Shown here in pieces: positions 1 through 12,986 of a stretch of 64,000 nt of DNA. The DNA is taken from NCBI GenBank assembly GCA_015680685.1, contig MNCI01026937.1, positions 256,216 to 320,215 of the forward strand, given 5' to 3'. Under the pieces are notes generated by a model. The model did no database searches, was not told the DNA's origin, and worked only from the letters and a program-made list of their open reading frames with translations. This stretch comes from Gnetum montanum (taxonomy: Eukaryota > Streptophyta > Gnetopsida > Gnetales > Gnetaceae). The translations under genes and the position numbers were made by a program. The stretch's first letter is position 1. Each line of letters starts with the position of its first letter.

Positions 1-1024
1 TTTGAGGTTGGATTTGGAATGCGATCTACTTAGTCACATTAACCATACATACACAAGGGGTTGTACACCACCTTGTTCTTGGGACTCCATTCCATTCTCT
101 TCTTCTCATCATTCTTTCTCCATTTTCCACCTCATTGCCAGTTGTATCAATAGTCTATATTTTGGTTGATGCATTGTTTTCTTTTTGGGGAAATCTTGTG
201 TTAAGAATTTAACTCTTGCTTCCAAATGACATTTCCAGAGCCTACAGACTCTTTGAATGTGGGATTGTCAGGGCATCAAGGGCATGAGCCTGCTTTGGGG
301 AGGACCCATTGGCATTCCTATTTGGTGCATCAGTTAACTTCTTTCCCTTAAACATTGCTGCAATCAACATTTGTTTTGTTCATTCCCATCTTTCACATCT
401 ATTTTATCGGCGTTGCCGTTGTTTCTTTTTCTCCATCTTTCTTATTCCTTATATTTTTCGATTCTATCGCTACTGGAGGATCGCTCTTAGTTATTGGGGT
501 CTTGGTCCAATTTTTTTAATTTTCCTAACCCCTACACCTTGGGTAGTCACCAGTGTTATATCTCTAGAATCTGTATTAGCCATATCAGAACTCAGCCAAT
601 GGACCTTACACCGAGGCAAGGTATAAACTGTATTGTGATTTACTTATCCTTGCTCATATGTAACTGTGTTATGTGTGCAGATGGCAATCATATAACATTG
701 GACTGGATCTGGAGGAAACACTCAGGATGGACTAGTGCTGGAACAGTTGTGCAAGGAACAAGACTGATGGCGCGGTTATAGATGGACAATGGAAGGTGCA
801 ATCCTGTCATCGGCAGCAACACGTCTTCTTCTTTTCTCTCTCTCTCTTCTCTCTCAGCTACCAAACAAGGCTGGATGTCAATTGTGTATAGTGTTCATTC
901 TTGTAGTCATGCACACTAATATTGTCATGTATTGTAATGATTGATCCGTTCACACAACATTCCGTTCACCATTAGTTTTCATTCTAGTTAATAATCCCAT
1001 ACCTTCCCAATATTTTGTAAGGAA
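1..1024. other. unassigned, probably internal 3' part of element A1
   Basis: I recognise no protein here. The stretch lies directly upstream of a gypsy-type pol terminus and LTR, so it is probably the 3' internal part of that element. A CT-rich microsatellite lies near 830-860. A short open stretch near 680-780 follows a TGTGCAG splice-acceptor-like site, but it matches nothing I know and could be chance. Confidence 0.4.
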
Positions 1025-1058
1025 CTTGAGGACGAGTTTTCTTTCAGTCATGGGGATA
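1025..1058 (+). other. pol-terminus motif and polypurine tract of A1
   Basis: CTTGAGGACGAGTTTTC at 1025-1041 is a signature found near the end of pol in many plant gypsy elements. It is followed by the purine-rich CATGGGGATA (1049-1058) just before the LTR start. The same pol-end motif occurs on the minus strand at 17040-17056 beside the 3' LTR of element H, which links A and H as relatives. Confidence 0.6.
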
Positions 1059-1860
1059 TGATGAGCTGGAATATCACATCCACCACGTGATATCGCATAC
1101 ACGATATCACATCTTGCCTCATCTTCTATAAATAAGAGGTGGCACCCTTTGTTCAAGATAGTAAGACTTAGACCCTTAGCCAAATTCTTGTAGTTTTGTC
1201 ATTCTAGAGTTAGAATAATTTCTCTGTGCCCGCAGTAGGAGTCATAGAGTGAACGGATCTTTATTCGAGCAATTTGTACTTGAGCACACATTTGTGTATG
1301 GCAATAAAGACAAACTTTATGATAAACCTTGCAGCATATAGATTAAGATAATTAGTAATTAATTATTATTGAATGTTTAATGCTTTCCTAGTTAATTAAT
1401 CTCTCTCTCAACCTTCGACCCCCTTAGTTAAATACACTTAATACGATCGCTTCGAGCATGTGTGTAGCACTTGGTAACCCAGTAACGATTAGCATTTGGT
1501 AATCCCCGCAGCATTGCACTGGTTCAGGATGTGTACGGCAAGTGGGAATGGATACTGGTGTTAGGAACATTTAGAACTTAGTTAATGAATAGTTAATGTA
1601 AGTTAGTCACTTAGTTCTCTCTCCTTTCCTTTATTAGCAGAAGACATAAAAAGACAAAAAGCTATAAAAATCATATACCTCAAGCTTACTTAACCATACA
1701 ACCGTGACAATACAAGTAAGTTTGGGAAGACAACGATTGATTAACCTTGAGTGTTCCATTAAGGCGTGTAAGCACTTAGTCCTTGGAGTTCGACCAGATC
1801 ACGCGTGAAACACTCCTATTCATATGGTTGAGTGTAGGGGTACCACATGCTTCATTAGCA
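1059..1860 (+). mobile_element. LTR of gypsy element A1 (3' LTR, plus strand)
   Basis: About 800 bp, starting TGATGAGC after a PPT and ending near TTCATTAGCA. It has a TATA box (TATAAATA, 1127-1134) and an AATAAA at 1303-1308, both in plus orientation. A second copy begins near 63622-63641: both share AGTAGGAGTCATAGAGTGAA followed by a CTTTATTCGAGC block. The last 80 bases (about 1780-1860) match the LTR 3' end of family H read on its minus strand (GCGTGAAACACTC, GGTTGAGTGT), so A and H are related subfamilies. What follows is the gag start of H2, not a PBS, so this is the 3' end of an insertion. Confidence 0.7.
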
Positions 1861-1954
1861 TTGATGCACTTCAATCTTCTTCATTATAATCCTTATCATT
1901 ACTTTCATAAAGTTTAGTAGCAGGTGGGGATTTTTCCTTAGTTGAAGAAGCCAT
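1861..1954 (-). pseudogene. truncated gag start of element H2
   Basis: Read on the minus strand from an ATG at 1954-1952, this gives about 30 codons, beginning MASSTKEKSPPATKL and ending near an EED followed by a stop. The gag of element H at 48278 also starts MAS, contains a similar SPPKE segment and reaches EED plus stop at a comparable position. The fragment is cut by the A1 LTR at 1860/1861. It is the N-terminus of a capsid polyprotein fragment and cannot function. The call rests on alignment with H and on position downstream of the PBS. Confidence 0.5.
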
Positions 1955-2072
1955 ATCAGATGTTTGATTCTTGAGTATGTACTTTTGAGAAAATTATTTT
2001 AAGTATGAGGAATGTACTTATTCTTAACACAACAAACTTTGTAAAATCAACTACTTAGGAAACATTGACATA

Positions 2073-2090
2073 TCCTTGATAATGATGTCA
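2073..2090 (-). other. primer-binding site of H2
   Basis: The minus strand reads TGACATCATTATCAAGGA just downstream of the LTR end. It is a mutated form of the H PBS at 48396-48413, with the same spacing to the LTR. Confidence 0.55.
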
Positions 2091-2091
2091 A

Positions 2092-2949
2092 TGATGAGCA
2101 GTTGGGTATTCCAATACTCAACCATACAAGTCACGAGTGTTTGCATGTGACTTGATCATAATCCATGGATGAACAATGTAAATATACTAGCAATTAATGT
2201 TCTATTCATGACAGTTGTTTTCTCATGTAGAGTTAGCGAAGTGTAAGTTGTATGGTCTAACTCTTAGTGAGGTATATGATGTAATGATGTTGTTTGGCTC
2301 TTAATATAGTTAAGTGTAAATATGATGAAAATGGATATGAATGCTAAGTCTAAGTGTGATAGAAATATAAATCTAATTTAGCCTATGGTGATAAGTATCT
2401 ATTCCTAGCTTACTGTACATGTCTTGGGCTAATGTAATTGTCACTAGGATAACAAAGTGAATTCACTACTGAGTGAATCAAGTGAAGTCACTACTGGATT
2501 ACCAAACAGTTACAAGTTTCGCTCGAAATTGGTTGTACTTATTCTACCTTACTAAAGGACATTAGAAAAGTAAAGTACTTAGAAAATGTAAAAGACTTAA
2601 TCAAAGTAAACATGCTAAAAAATAAAATTAAACTATGTAAGACGTTGCAATAGTGAGAAATAATCTTGATCTTTATTACTGATCATGAACTATGCCCAAG
2701 AACAATCCACTTGAATAAAGACTCCATATAACTTTTAGTAATCACACTATGGGCATTCATTCTAACTCTAAGTCTATGTTACAAAAATAAATTACAAGAA
2801 TCTAGCTAAGTGTTAATGAAAAGTTGTTTGTTTTGATGTGATCATGGGTTGGTATTTATAGGCATGACCATGACCTACTACATCACATCTACAATGATGT
2901 ATGCAGAGCTACGATATTGTAGTTGACTGATAAAAGGATTTTATTAGTG
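2092..2949 (-). mobile_element. 5' LTR of element H2 (minus strand)
   Basis: About 858 bp, matching the H LTR pair at 16163-17022 and 48415-49297 in content and length. Shared blocks include the ATGAGC start, CTCAACCATACAAG, and the ACTACTGG-ATTACCAA repeats near 2490-2505. A minus-strand TATA box (plus TATTTATA) lies at 2853-2860. The PBS and gag start lie to its left, so it is a 5' LTR. The 3' half of H2 is missing because A1 cut it. The outer end near 2949 is placed by length and a weak match. Confidence 0.65.
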
Positions 2950-5900
2950 ACCTTTAGTACATCTCATTTGGGTTCATAAAGGGTTTCTGGTGTGCTATTT
3001 CAAGCAAAATAAAGGCTAAATTTGGACATCTTGGTAGAAAAGAAAGAACATAAGAAGATTTTGAAAGCTCTACCAACACAAGTAAAAAAGATTATGTTTT
3101 TTTATATAGCTACCCTATTTGGTTGTAGATTTTGTAAGAAAGATGGTTTTACTTTCTTGTTCATGTAGCTATCCTATTTTGTTGTGAATTTTGTACACTT
3201 TCTTTTGATTTTCTCATTTTTTGTTATTTTTTCCACAATTTTGATTATTATGTTAAGACTACCAAATTTTCATTAGTTTGGCTTGTTTTTAAATGGAAAA
3301 TTAGTATTTTATTTTTGTCCAAACCATTTTTTATATTTTTGGTGAACTTTTGGATTATGTGAAAACTTTGCCCTACTTGCATCTAAGATATTTTATGATT
3401 ATTATGGATTAGCTTTTGAGATAAAAATGATTTTGCAAGAATTTTGTGGAATTTGGGCTTTTATGGATTTTTGGCTATTGTGGTAGATCTTTTGGATTTG
3501 TAGAATAAAATAATAATATTTATGTGACCACTTTTATTTAGTTAGTAGTAGAGCTAGTAAATCTTTTAAATGTCCTCATTTGCATGCAATAGTGGGGTGT
3601 TCTTTAGTGAAATCCACCATATAAGAACAAGGGTTTTGATTGATTTTCTATCTTGGATTTTGATTTTTAAGTTCATGTGAGGCTGGGAAACTAGCTAAGA
3701 TCATAGTACTAAGAAGTTGAATCTAGTGGTATGTGAGGAGGCATAGTCAAGACCTATCCCTCTAATGATACATGTGCCTTAGTCATTGAGGATGTTAATA
3801 GCAAGACTATTGCTAAGACACGATATGAGTGGCTTTTTTGGGATCATGAGGATAATTTGATGATACTAGTGAGGTTATTCCAAGACTTGTTGGTGTGTCT
3901 CTTTGGTAGTGAGGATAGCCAAGACCTAGCCTTTTGTCACGACCTAAGAATTTGCAAGGCTTAGTTATTTAATTTAATGCATATGATTAATTCTTTAATA
4001 CTATCATATTCATTTCAATGAATTAGCTTTAATATTCTTGGTTAAATCATAGAGATACATTGCTATCATCACTATTATTACTGTTATTGTTGTTTTTAGT
4101 TTCCTGCATAAGTAAATGCAATTTACTTATTAGAATATTTTGTTAGAGTTTTGTATCATTTATTTTACTACTATTAGAGCTTAGTCATAGATTTACTTTA
4201 CATTTTGTGATTAAATTTTGAAACTTAATTACCCAAGGAAGTTTTTATTTTGTTAATTATCATTTCTTTATAAGTGTTTGGCTAGGCATATTTATTTCTT
4301 TATGCACATTTATGCTTAATTATACACATCTAGTTATGCATCTTTTATTTTCATTATCCACGTGTGATTATATAATACTCTATTTATGAAGTAATTATGA
4401 ACCATGACCCCACCCAGACCATATTCCTTATTACATTTTTTTCATTAAACTAGGATTTGAAGTTCATTTTTAATTATAATTAAATATTGCTTAGATTAGA
4501 TTTCTTAAGAAAGTACCTTATCATGATGTACTACCTAGAATTTGACCTTACCAATATGTCCGAGACATTCAAAAATGTTAATTTTGACATTTGGCTTGCT
4601 AGAATTGGACTTATGGTTTTTAAGATATCACATTTTCTAGTTTGCTAAAATTACCATAAATACCTAAATAAGATTTTAGCGTACGATTAGGTAGAACACT
4701 TGATAAGGATCCTGTAGGTTCAAAAAAAAATTGATTTGAAGTCTTGATATGCATGTTATGAGTATTGGAGAGAGATGGTATTAAGGGAGAGAGAAATAAG
4801 AAAATTGAACTTATATGATTTCGAATGTTGAGTAGTACAAAAGAGGCATGAACAAAAAATTAGTGTGATAGAAATGCAAATACTTAGATGAAGGTTGAAT
4901 GTTATCAGAAGAGATAAATTTCATAATACAAATATTAGATGATGACTTAAAGTGACTTCTATTTCAAATAAGTTACAGAAATAGTAGCTTGGATGATTTG
5001 TGCAAAGAAGATAAAACAATGAACCTATAAAAGAATTTTGCTCAATCATTAGTCCAAGAAAGTCCCTTGAAGGAAAAAATATGAGAGAAAAATAATTAAA
5101 GATGATTTGAAGAAATTGCAAATAAAAATGATATAGCTCTTCATAAAGGTGAATGACAAAAAAGAACTCATGTAGCTGATCTTATTTTATTGGGACAAAG
5201 CTAGAGTGATGATGGTGCATATAATTGGATGAATATAACTCTTTGATCATGCTTATAATACCTATTCTTTTTTTATGATTAAGAAAATTGATTTCAACAA
5301 AAATATATCTATGATAACCAAAAGCTATGGAAATAGAATTCATATGCTTAATAGGACCAAGAATACTAACAATTTCTTGCTTTGCTTTTTATTTCATACA
5401 TTACTAAAAGATTAAATAGGTTGACAAAATATGGAGCTTTAAAATATTCTTCATATTGGACATTAAAATATGAAGTCCATTTACAAATGATGAACATTAC
5501 ATGCTTATGCATAAATGACCTTATATCTAGGGCATGTTACACTATTGAAGCTTTGCCTAGCTCAAAAAGCACAAAAAAGACAAGAATAATATCTAGCATG
5601 AATGATTGAGTGTTCTTCTATTTTATTAGATCATTTAATTACAAAGTGTAACTTCTATTACAAGATAAGTAATCCAAAAATTTAATAAAAACATATCATG
5701 ATGTAAGATCAATAACCAGTGACTCATATACATCATTAGGGAGAACAAATTAGGTGTCTTCGTCACATCAATATCACTAGAAGAAGTCGTCACAAATGTT
5801 TACTTAGTAATTTGTAAATATGCATTCAAAAAATTAACAAAAATTTTGTCATCAATATATGAAGTAGAAATTTCAATATTAGTTGAAAAATTTGAAGTAA

Positions 5901-6471
5901 TTTAAAATCCCCCATAGGGAAATTTTACCAAGATCATATTCACTAGAGAAAATTAGAAAAAAGAAAATTTAGATTTGTTTAAAAAAGTTAGATCTACTAA
6001 AGATAAATCACATCCACTAAAGAAAATCCTCTAACACCTCATTGCTAGTTCATGAATTATACAAATTTGTATACATTTTTCTTTTATTTTTAAGTTACAA
6101 CTATTATAGCTTTCAAACTATAACTTACATAGTTCATTAAGATGAATGTTTATGAAATATTTAAAATTTTTTATTAAATATAAAATAAAAAGATAGCTTT
6201 GTCATACATCAATATAATAATATATATATATAGCTTTCTAAAATATCTTAGGGTGTTTTCTATGCTTAATATGATTTTTGAAAAATGTAGGAGCATATAT
6301 AGTGCAATTGTAGATTTAACCAACAATAATCATAATGAAGGATATTAAGGATCCTTTGAAAAGACAATAATTCTATTGATTTAAATATTAAAAAGTGGAA
6401 GAATTTTGAGAGATTAATCAAGGTAAGATGACTTAAAAGAGGAGAGCACAAACTTCTTTAAGTCTATAATG
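2950..6471. other. AT-rich stretch without recognisable gene
   Basis: Long A/T runs and frequent stops in all frames. A local duplication lies near 3105-3195 (two copies of a segment containing TAGCTA-CCTATTT-GTTGT). Nothing resembles RT, integrase, transposase or a host protein. Short open frames near 4921-5121 and 5382-5609 match nothing I know. Confidence 0.5.
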
Positions 6472-9400
6472 CTATAATAGTCTATGATTTATTTTCATTG
6501 TCTATGATTCTGCATTACACACAATATTGAGGTAGGACTTGGAGTATGTCATCATTCTAGAAAGCTTCAAAAGCTTAAAGCAATGGTTGTTCCAAGGTAT
6601 GTAGCACAAGTATGTTCTATGGTATGATACTTTAAAAGCATTTTATGATTTTTCATTTGAAGAAAATAGAGTTGATGTTAGTTATGTGGCTACAAATAAT
6701 GAAACTACATTGCATGCAACTAATCCAAAAACAATCACATTAGAGGATTTCATGTACCATGTTCTTGACTAGCAAAGTGATCTTCACAGGTTGTTTTGTC
6801 GAGATAGCAATGTAAAGTAGATCAAATATTTTAAGAATCTTCATCATGATTTTCAAACATACTAACACATGATAACATGTAGATTTGGGGAAGAAATGAT
6901 ACTCGTGGAGGAAGAAAACATAGAAATGATAGAAGCCATGTTGGATGACATAGAAGTATCATGAACAACTAGGATGTAGTTTAGGATCTATGGAGCCATT
7001 ACAAACTGTACATGAGAATAAAGTCCTTGAGACAAGGTATATTTACAAGACATTTACCTAGAAATAAAATATAAATTATATAGCAAAAAAAAATAAAATC
7101 AAAATTAGAGAATAATTATGTGTTTTGTATACTGTAATAATTAGAAGAGGGCCCTAGACTACAAGAGAATGACATGGATAACTGCATTACAATGTAGTAC
7201 CAAGACATCGTAGACATGCCTAGTTATTATTCATCATAATTCCTTCCTTGATGATTCTCTAAAAATCTTAATAGTCTATGATTTATTTTCATCATTCGTG
7301 ATTTTGCATTACACACAACATTATTAATACTTCTAAGGTAGGACTTGGAGTATATCATCATTCTGGAAAGCTCCAAAAGATTAAAGCGATAGTTGTTCCA
7401 AGGTATGTAACGCAAGTATGTTCTATGGTAGGATATTTTAAAAGCATTTTATGATTTTTCATTTGAAGAAAATAGAGTTTCTAATAGTTACGTGGCTACA
7501 AATAATGAAGTTGCATCTCATAAAGTAGATCTAAAAATAATCATATTAGTGGAATTCATGTTCTTTGTCCTTGACTAGTAAAGTGATCTTCACAGGTTAT
7601 TTTTGTTGAGAAAGCAATGTAAAGCAGATCAAATATTTTATGTAATCTTCATCATGATTTTCAAGCATAATAGTGCACGATAACATGTAGATTTAGGAAA
7701 GAAACAATAATTGTGAAGGAAGAAAACATAAAACTAATAGAAGCCATGTTGGATGACATAGAAGTGTCCTGAATAACTAGGATGTAGGTCAAGGAGCCAT
7801 TGCAAATTGTACATAAGAACAAAGTCCTTGAGATGAGGTTTGTTTGCAAGCCAATTACCTGGAAATAAAAGATAAATTATATATAGAAAAATTAATCAAA
7901 ATCTAAGAATAATTATGTGTTTTGTATATTGTAATAATGGTCAACTTATCTAGCACTCCAATCTTAGAAGAGGGCCATAGCCTACAAGAGGATGACATGG
8001 CTAATCCCATTGCAATGCAGTACTAGAATATAGTAGATATGCCTAGTTATTATTTATCATAATCCCTTCATGGTTCTCTAAAAATCCTAAGATTCTATGA
8101 TTTATTTTCATCATTTGTGATTCTACATTATACACAACATTGTTAATACTCATGAAGTAGGACTTGGAGTATGTCATCATTTTGGAAAGCTCCAAAGGAT
8201 TGAAGCAACAGTTGTCCCAAGGTATCTAGCACAAGTATGTTCTATGGTAGGATACTTTGAAAACATTTTATGATTTTTTTTTGAATAAAGTAGAGTTGTT
8301 AATTTTGTGGTTGTAAATAATGAAGTTGCATCGCATACAATAGATCTAGAAACAATCACGTTAGAGCAATTCACATACCCTGTTCCTGACTGGAAAAGTG
8401 ATCTTCACATGTTGTTTCATGGAAAAAGTGATGTAAAGTAGATCAAATATTTTCTATAATCTTCATCATGATTTTCAAGCATAATAGAACATGATAACAT
8501 GTAGGTTTGGGGAAGAAATGATATTTGTGGAGGAAGAAACATCAAACTACTAAAAGCCATGTTAGGATGACATCGAAGTATTGTGAATGACTAGGATGTA
8601 GGTCAAGATCTAAAGAGTGATTGCAAACTATAGATGAGAAAAAAGTCCTTGAGACAAGGTTTGTTTATAGGCCAGTTACTTGGAAATAAAATAGAAATTA
8701 TGTAGCAAAAAGGAAAAATCAATCAAAATTAGAGAATAATTATGTGTTTTGTATATTGGAATAATGGCTGACCTATCCAACATTCCAATTCTGGAAAAGG
8801 GCCTTGGACTATAATAGGATGACATGGCTTACTCCATTGCAATGTAGTACCAAGACACACTAGACATGCCTGATTATTATTCATCATAATCCCTTCCTTG
8901 ATGGTTCTTTGAAAATCCTAAGAGTTTATGATTTATTTTCATCATCTATGATTCTGCATTATATACAACATTGTTAATACTCATAAAGTAGGACTTGGAG
9001 TATGTCATCATTCTAGAAAGCTACAAAAGATTGAAGTGATAGTTGTTCCAAGGTATGTAGCACAAGTATGTTGTATGGTAGGATACTTTGAAAGAATTTT
9101 ATGATTTTTCATTTGAAGAAATTAGTGTTGCTATTAGTTGCATAGTTGCAAATAACAAAGTTACTTCACATACAATGGATTCAAAAAAAATCATGTTAGA
9201 GGATTTCATGTACCTGTTCGTGATTGGCAAAGCAATCTTCATAAGTTATTTCATCGAGAAAGAGACATAAAGTAGATTAAATATTTTATGTAATCTTTAT
9301 CATGATTTTCAAGCATAATTGTGCATGATAACATGCAAATTTAGGGAAGAAACGATACCCGTGGAGGTAGAAAACATATAACTGATAGAAGCCATGCTGG

Positions 9401-9973
9401 ATGACATAGAAGTATCATGAGTGACTAGGACGCATGTTAGGATCTAAGGAGCCATTACAAACTGTACACAAGATCAAAGTCCTTGAGACCAGGTCTATTT
9501 ATAAGTTAGTTACTTGGAAATAAAATATAAATTATATAGAAAAAAAGAAAAATCAATTGAAATCTGAGAATAATTATGTGTTTTGTATACTGTAACAATG
9601 GCTAACTTGTCTAGCACTCTAATTTTAAATGAGGGCCTTAGACTATAAGAGGATGACATGACTAATCCCATTATAGTATAGTACAAGGACACACCAAACA
9701 TGCCTAGTTAGTATTCATCATAACCCCTTCTTTGATAGTTCTTTAAAATCCTAAGAGTCTATGATTTAGTTTCATTATTTGTTATTTTGCATTACACACA
9801 ACATTGTTAATACTCTTGAGGCAGAACTTGGAGTATATCATCATTCTAGAAAGCTCTAAAAGATTAAAGTGATAGTTTTTCCAAGGTATGTAGCATAAGT
9901 ATGTTCTATGGTAGGATACTTTAAAAGCATTTTATGATTTTTCATTTGAAAAAATAGAGTTGCTATTAGTTGC
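6472..9973. repeat. tandem array, about 0.8-kb unit, five copies (last partial)
   Basis: The landmark GTAGGACTTGGAGTAT recurs near 6532, 7340, 8157 and 8988, with a variant near 9824, giving a period of roughly 800-835 bp. Each unit begins with a TCTATGATTTATTTTCAT segment and carries a GGTATGTAGCACAAGTATGTT block, a fragment reading like FYDFSFEE, and a block near ATAATTATGTGTTTTGTATA. Copies differ by many substitutions and small indels, so the array is old. The fifth unit is cut by the LTR of element D at 9974. The protein-like segment is unrecognised. Confidence 0.85.
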
Positions 9974-11664
9974 TGTTGATGCATAAATTTTGGATGCACC
10001 AACACTTGGGAGGAAAAATTCATTTGAGGAGACTATTGCCTAGGGTACCTCTTGTATGGGTACAAAAACTTGAGAATAGTCTTAGCTGGAGAGGGCTATG
10101 TGACATTACAAAAGGTAAATTAAATTGAAAAACTGGGAATTTAAATTGAATAATTATCTTGAATTTAAGAACAATAAATAACTAAAAATAAATAAATTTT
10201 CCTTGGTCCCACTAGTGCTACCGATTCGTTGTTGCTAATGGTATCCACTGTCAGGAAGGAAAACTATGACTGTCACCTGAAGAGGGAGAGAGGGGATGTT
10301 GCTATTGTCTGCTTTGCACTACCATATGATTCTATCATGTTGTGTGGTAGAGAGAGAGAGAGAGGGAGTGAATCCACACATTGTTAGCATGCTTGCTACA
10401 CTGCTAGGATAGAAAAGAGAATCTTGCTACTAGAAGACACCACCTATTATAGGTGCTGAATGCCATTGTGTGTTGGAGGAAAGAGAGGAGGCTACTGGAA
10501 TTGTCTGCCATTAGGGTAGGAAAATAAACAAGGAAGCTATTGGAGAGAGATAACTGAACCTCATGCTTCCCATAGATCTTGTGCCTATTGTCTCATCGTC
10601 ACTGAGAGGGAAGGCTCCTGGATCTCACTGTTGCCACTATCATGGAGAAAGAGGAGAGGCTAGACTTCCACACTACCACTTTCTATAGTCATGCATCCAC
10701 TATTGCAGTTTAGAGCCACTACTGCCACTAGTAGGAACCCACGTCATCGTTGTTGCCATCTATGTTGCTGCAGATGCATAGCAGTTAGCAACACCGTTGA
10801 TCAAGGGCCTACTGCCTGTCATTTTGTACACTACTGTGCATGTGCGCTATGCCAAAGAAGAAGAAACTATTATCCCTTTTTTTCATGGTTTCCCCTAGGA
10901 TTTGATGGATGTCAGAGTCCCCTGGAGACCCCCCTTTTATAGCCACCCATGTCTTCGTACTAGGACCTGCAATGGCCACAATAGTTACCCATGTTTTGTT
11001 AACCATGATTGTCCACCATGTTCATTATGTAACTCTCACAACTTGCCTACAATGCCCATGTTTTATGTAACATATGCCACCACCGCTGCTATGAACACTA
11101 TTGATTTTAGCTAGCAACACTCACCACTTGCTTCATCATCCCACATTTTATAATATTAGCTGTATATGCTACCATTTCCCAGAGAACTGTAGTCTAAATA
11201 GTGTTGCTGACTTTAGGTTTGCAACTGTAACAGCTTCTCATAATTCATTCAAACAACAAAAATTATGTAGGACTAGTGTAGAGGATACGAGAAATCAAGG
11301 CACCATTGGCCATGTTATTTATATTAAAACTATTGCCATTCAAAAAGGTTTGAGATACTAACCTTATCATCATGTAAATAATGCCCATGGAACTAGAGTC
11401 CAAGGAGCTCTCCTCTTTCTTTTTTTTAATTAATGCTTATTGGTCATGATCCATGTTCAAGGATAATAATGACCTTAATAAAGTAATAAATATCACAAGG
11501 GTTGCCTAAATAAAATTTAATTGAAAACGCACTATGTTTGAGGTAATCCTTTTTTTCAATAAAATAATGTTTTCCTTAAAAAAAGGAAACAATAGAATAT
11601 CTTCTAATGGGAGAACAGATTAGTCATGGCCCCATACTTAGCATGGGTGGGGTTGACATCAACA
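9974..11664 (-). mobile_element. 3' LTR of gypsy element D (minus strand)
   Basis: About 1.69 kb, bounded by TGTTGATG on the left and CATCAACA on the right, a perfect 8-bp terminal inverted pair of the TG...CA type. A PPT abuts the right end on the minus strand, so this is the 3' LTR of a leftward element. It interrupts the fifth unit of the tandem array. I could not find a second copy in the window, so the 5' LTR is lost or unrecognised. An AGAGAGAG microsatellite lies near 10350-10365. Open frames inside match nothing I know. Confidence 0.7.
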
Positions 11665-11681
11665 CTTAGCCCCCAAACTTT
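11665..11681 (-). other. polypurine tract of element D
   Basis: The minus strand reads AAAGTTTGGGGGCTAAG immediately upstream of the 3' LTR, a classic LTR-retrotransposon PPT. Confidence 0.75.
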
Positions 11682-12986
11682 AATTGCATGCAAGTGCAAG
11701 GAACAACACAACCATAGAAATTTTAAAATGATGTGACAAGTAGGGAATCAAAAACATCACAAAATAGACAAATTAAAACTTGAAAGTTAACTATACTAAT
11801 CTAAACATGATTAAAAATAACCATATAATCAAAAGAGAACCTGATGTGGGCCACCCTTACCACACCATCTTATTTAATTAAAATCCAAATATATAATTCA
11901 TTATTTTAACTACATAGATCTATATATATAATTAAAATATATAATTAAGATCTCATTCCCAATTTTTTCACAAGGTAAAAGTAAAAGGTATGCAGACTAC
12001 TTTGAGCACAAGACTTATACTAAACTTAATGAAGAGGACAGGCTCCTATTAGATCATGGCGAGCTGCAACTTTTAGATTTTTCTTTGGGACTCTTTCTTC
12101 TTCTCTTTTTTTGAAATTTAGAAAGGGGATGGGTGAAAGGGATTATTTGCTTTTTTTTTTTTAACATTTTGGGAAAATAGGTTCAAAAGGGTAAATGGAG
12201 GTTAGGGTGAGGATTTTTGCTAGACCCCATCACACTCAAGAACTTATTGCACTACTAATGAACACAGTCCTCATTCTTTTTTTTGAGGAAACTTCGCTCA
12301 TGATGTACTTCATTCTTAAGGTAGGAATTCCAACACGAGCTTGGCTAATTAGCTGCACTACCAAAGAACATGGTCCTTTCAAAAATTTGCCCATGGTGCA
12401 GTTCAACCCTCATGTATGTGCCTTTCATTACAATTTGATAGCATCATAGTAGGTCTCCTAGGTGGCTAAGGGCTCTCAAGTGGAGATGAACACACTTCAC
12501 CTTGTTGCTCATAGGGTAGCCATGGATCATCACACTTGAGGGCTAAGGCTTATGAGAGGGAAAATGGAGTTTTCCAAGGTCACTTAGTGATTATGACTAG
12601 CCATTCTCTAATGTCACCTATCCTACACTCACATGATCATGATGATTACATGATAAGTTAGCATAAATCCGGTCCTCCATAATCCACCATAACCAATAAA
12701 ACTAAAACCTTAAAATCAACTGGGAAGAATCATGGCATTATTGAAATATAAAATATAAAGGAGATTTCATGTAATAGAAATAGGATATGTAAAGCATTAT
12801 TTTCAAATGGTATTATGATGACCTAATGCCTAGTAACTCGAATAACCATAATGATTATTAAAATCATATGAAAAGCAAAAATCAAAACAATATGCTAAGA
12901 AAGAAATGATGGAAATGCAAAAAAAAAATATGCAAATGCAACTATATAGAAATGAAATGCATGGCGAAGGGGAACGAAACATGCAA
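11682..12986. other. 3' untranslated interior of element D
   Basis: AT-rich sequence between the pol stop (12987-12989, minus) and the PPT, with homopolymer tracts near 12150-12163 and 12918-12927. No gene is recognised. An open frame at 12195-12449 on the plus strand is antisense to the element and has no family resemblance. Confidence 0.5.

Noticed and set aside
600-790. Possible last exon of a host gene (acceptor-like TGTGCAG, then an open frame and a CT-rich tail)
   Set aside because: No recognisable protein, no upstream exons, and the stretch sits inside what appears to be a retrotransposon interior.
950-1183. 77-codon minus-strand frame
   Set aside because: It spans the pol end, PPT and LTR promoter of A1 on the wrong strand. 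A shadow frame.
1571-1860. Considered unassigned DNA between the A1 LTR and H2
   Set aside because: Its last 80 bases match the H LTR 3' end in reverse, so it was folded into the A1 LTR, extending that LTR to 1860.
6472-9973. Considered a CRISPR-like or centromeric satellite array
   Set aside because: Units are about 0.8 kb, only five copies, diverged and without spacer structure. The context is plant repeat DNA.
10691-11361. Run of plus-strand Cys/His-rich frames (could suggest zinc-finger peptides)
   Set aside because: Inside the D LTR, antisense to the element, with no spacing of a known zinc finger.
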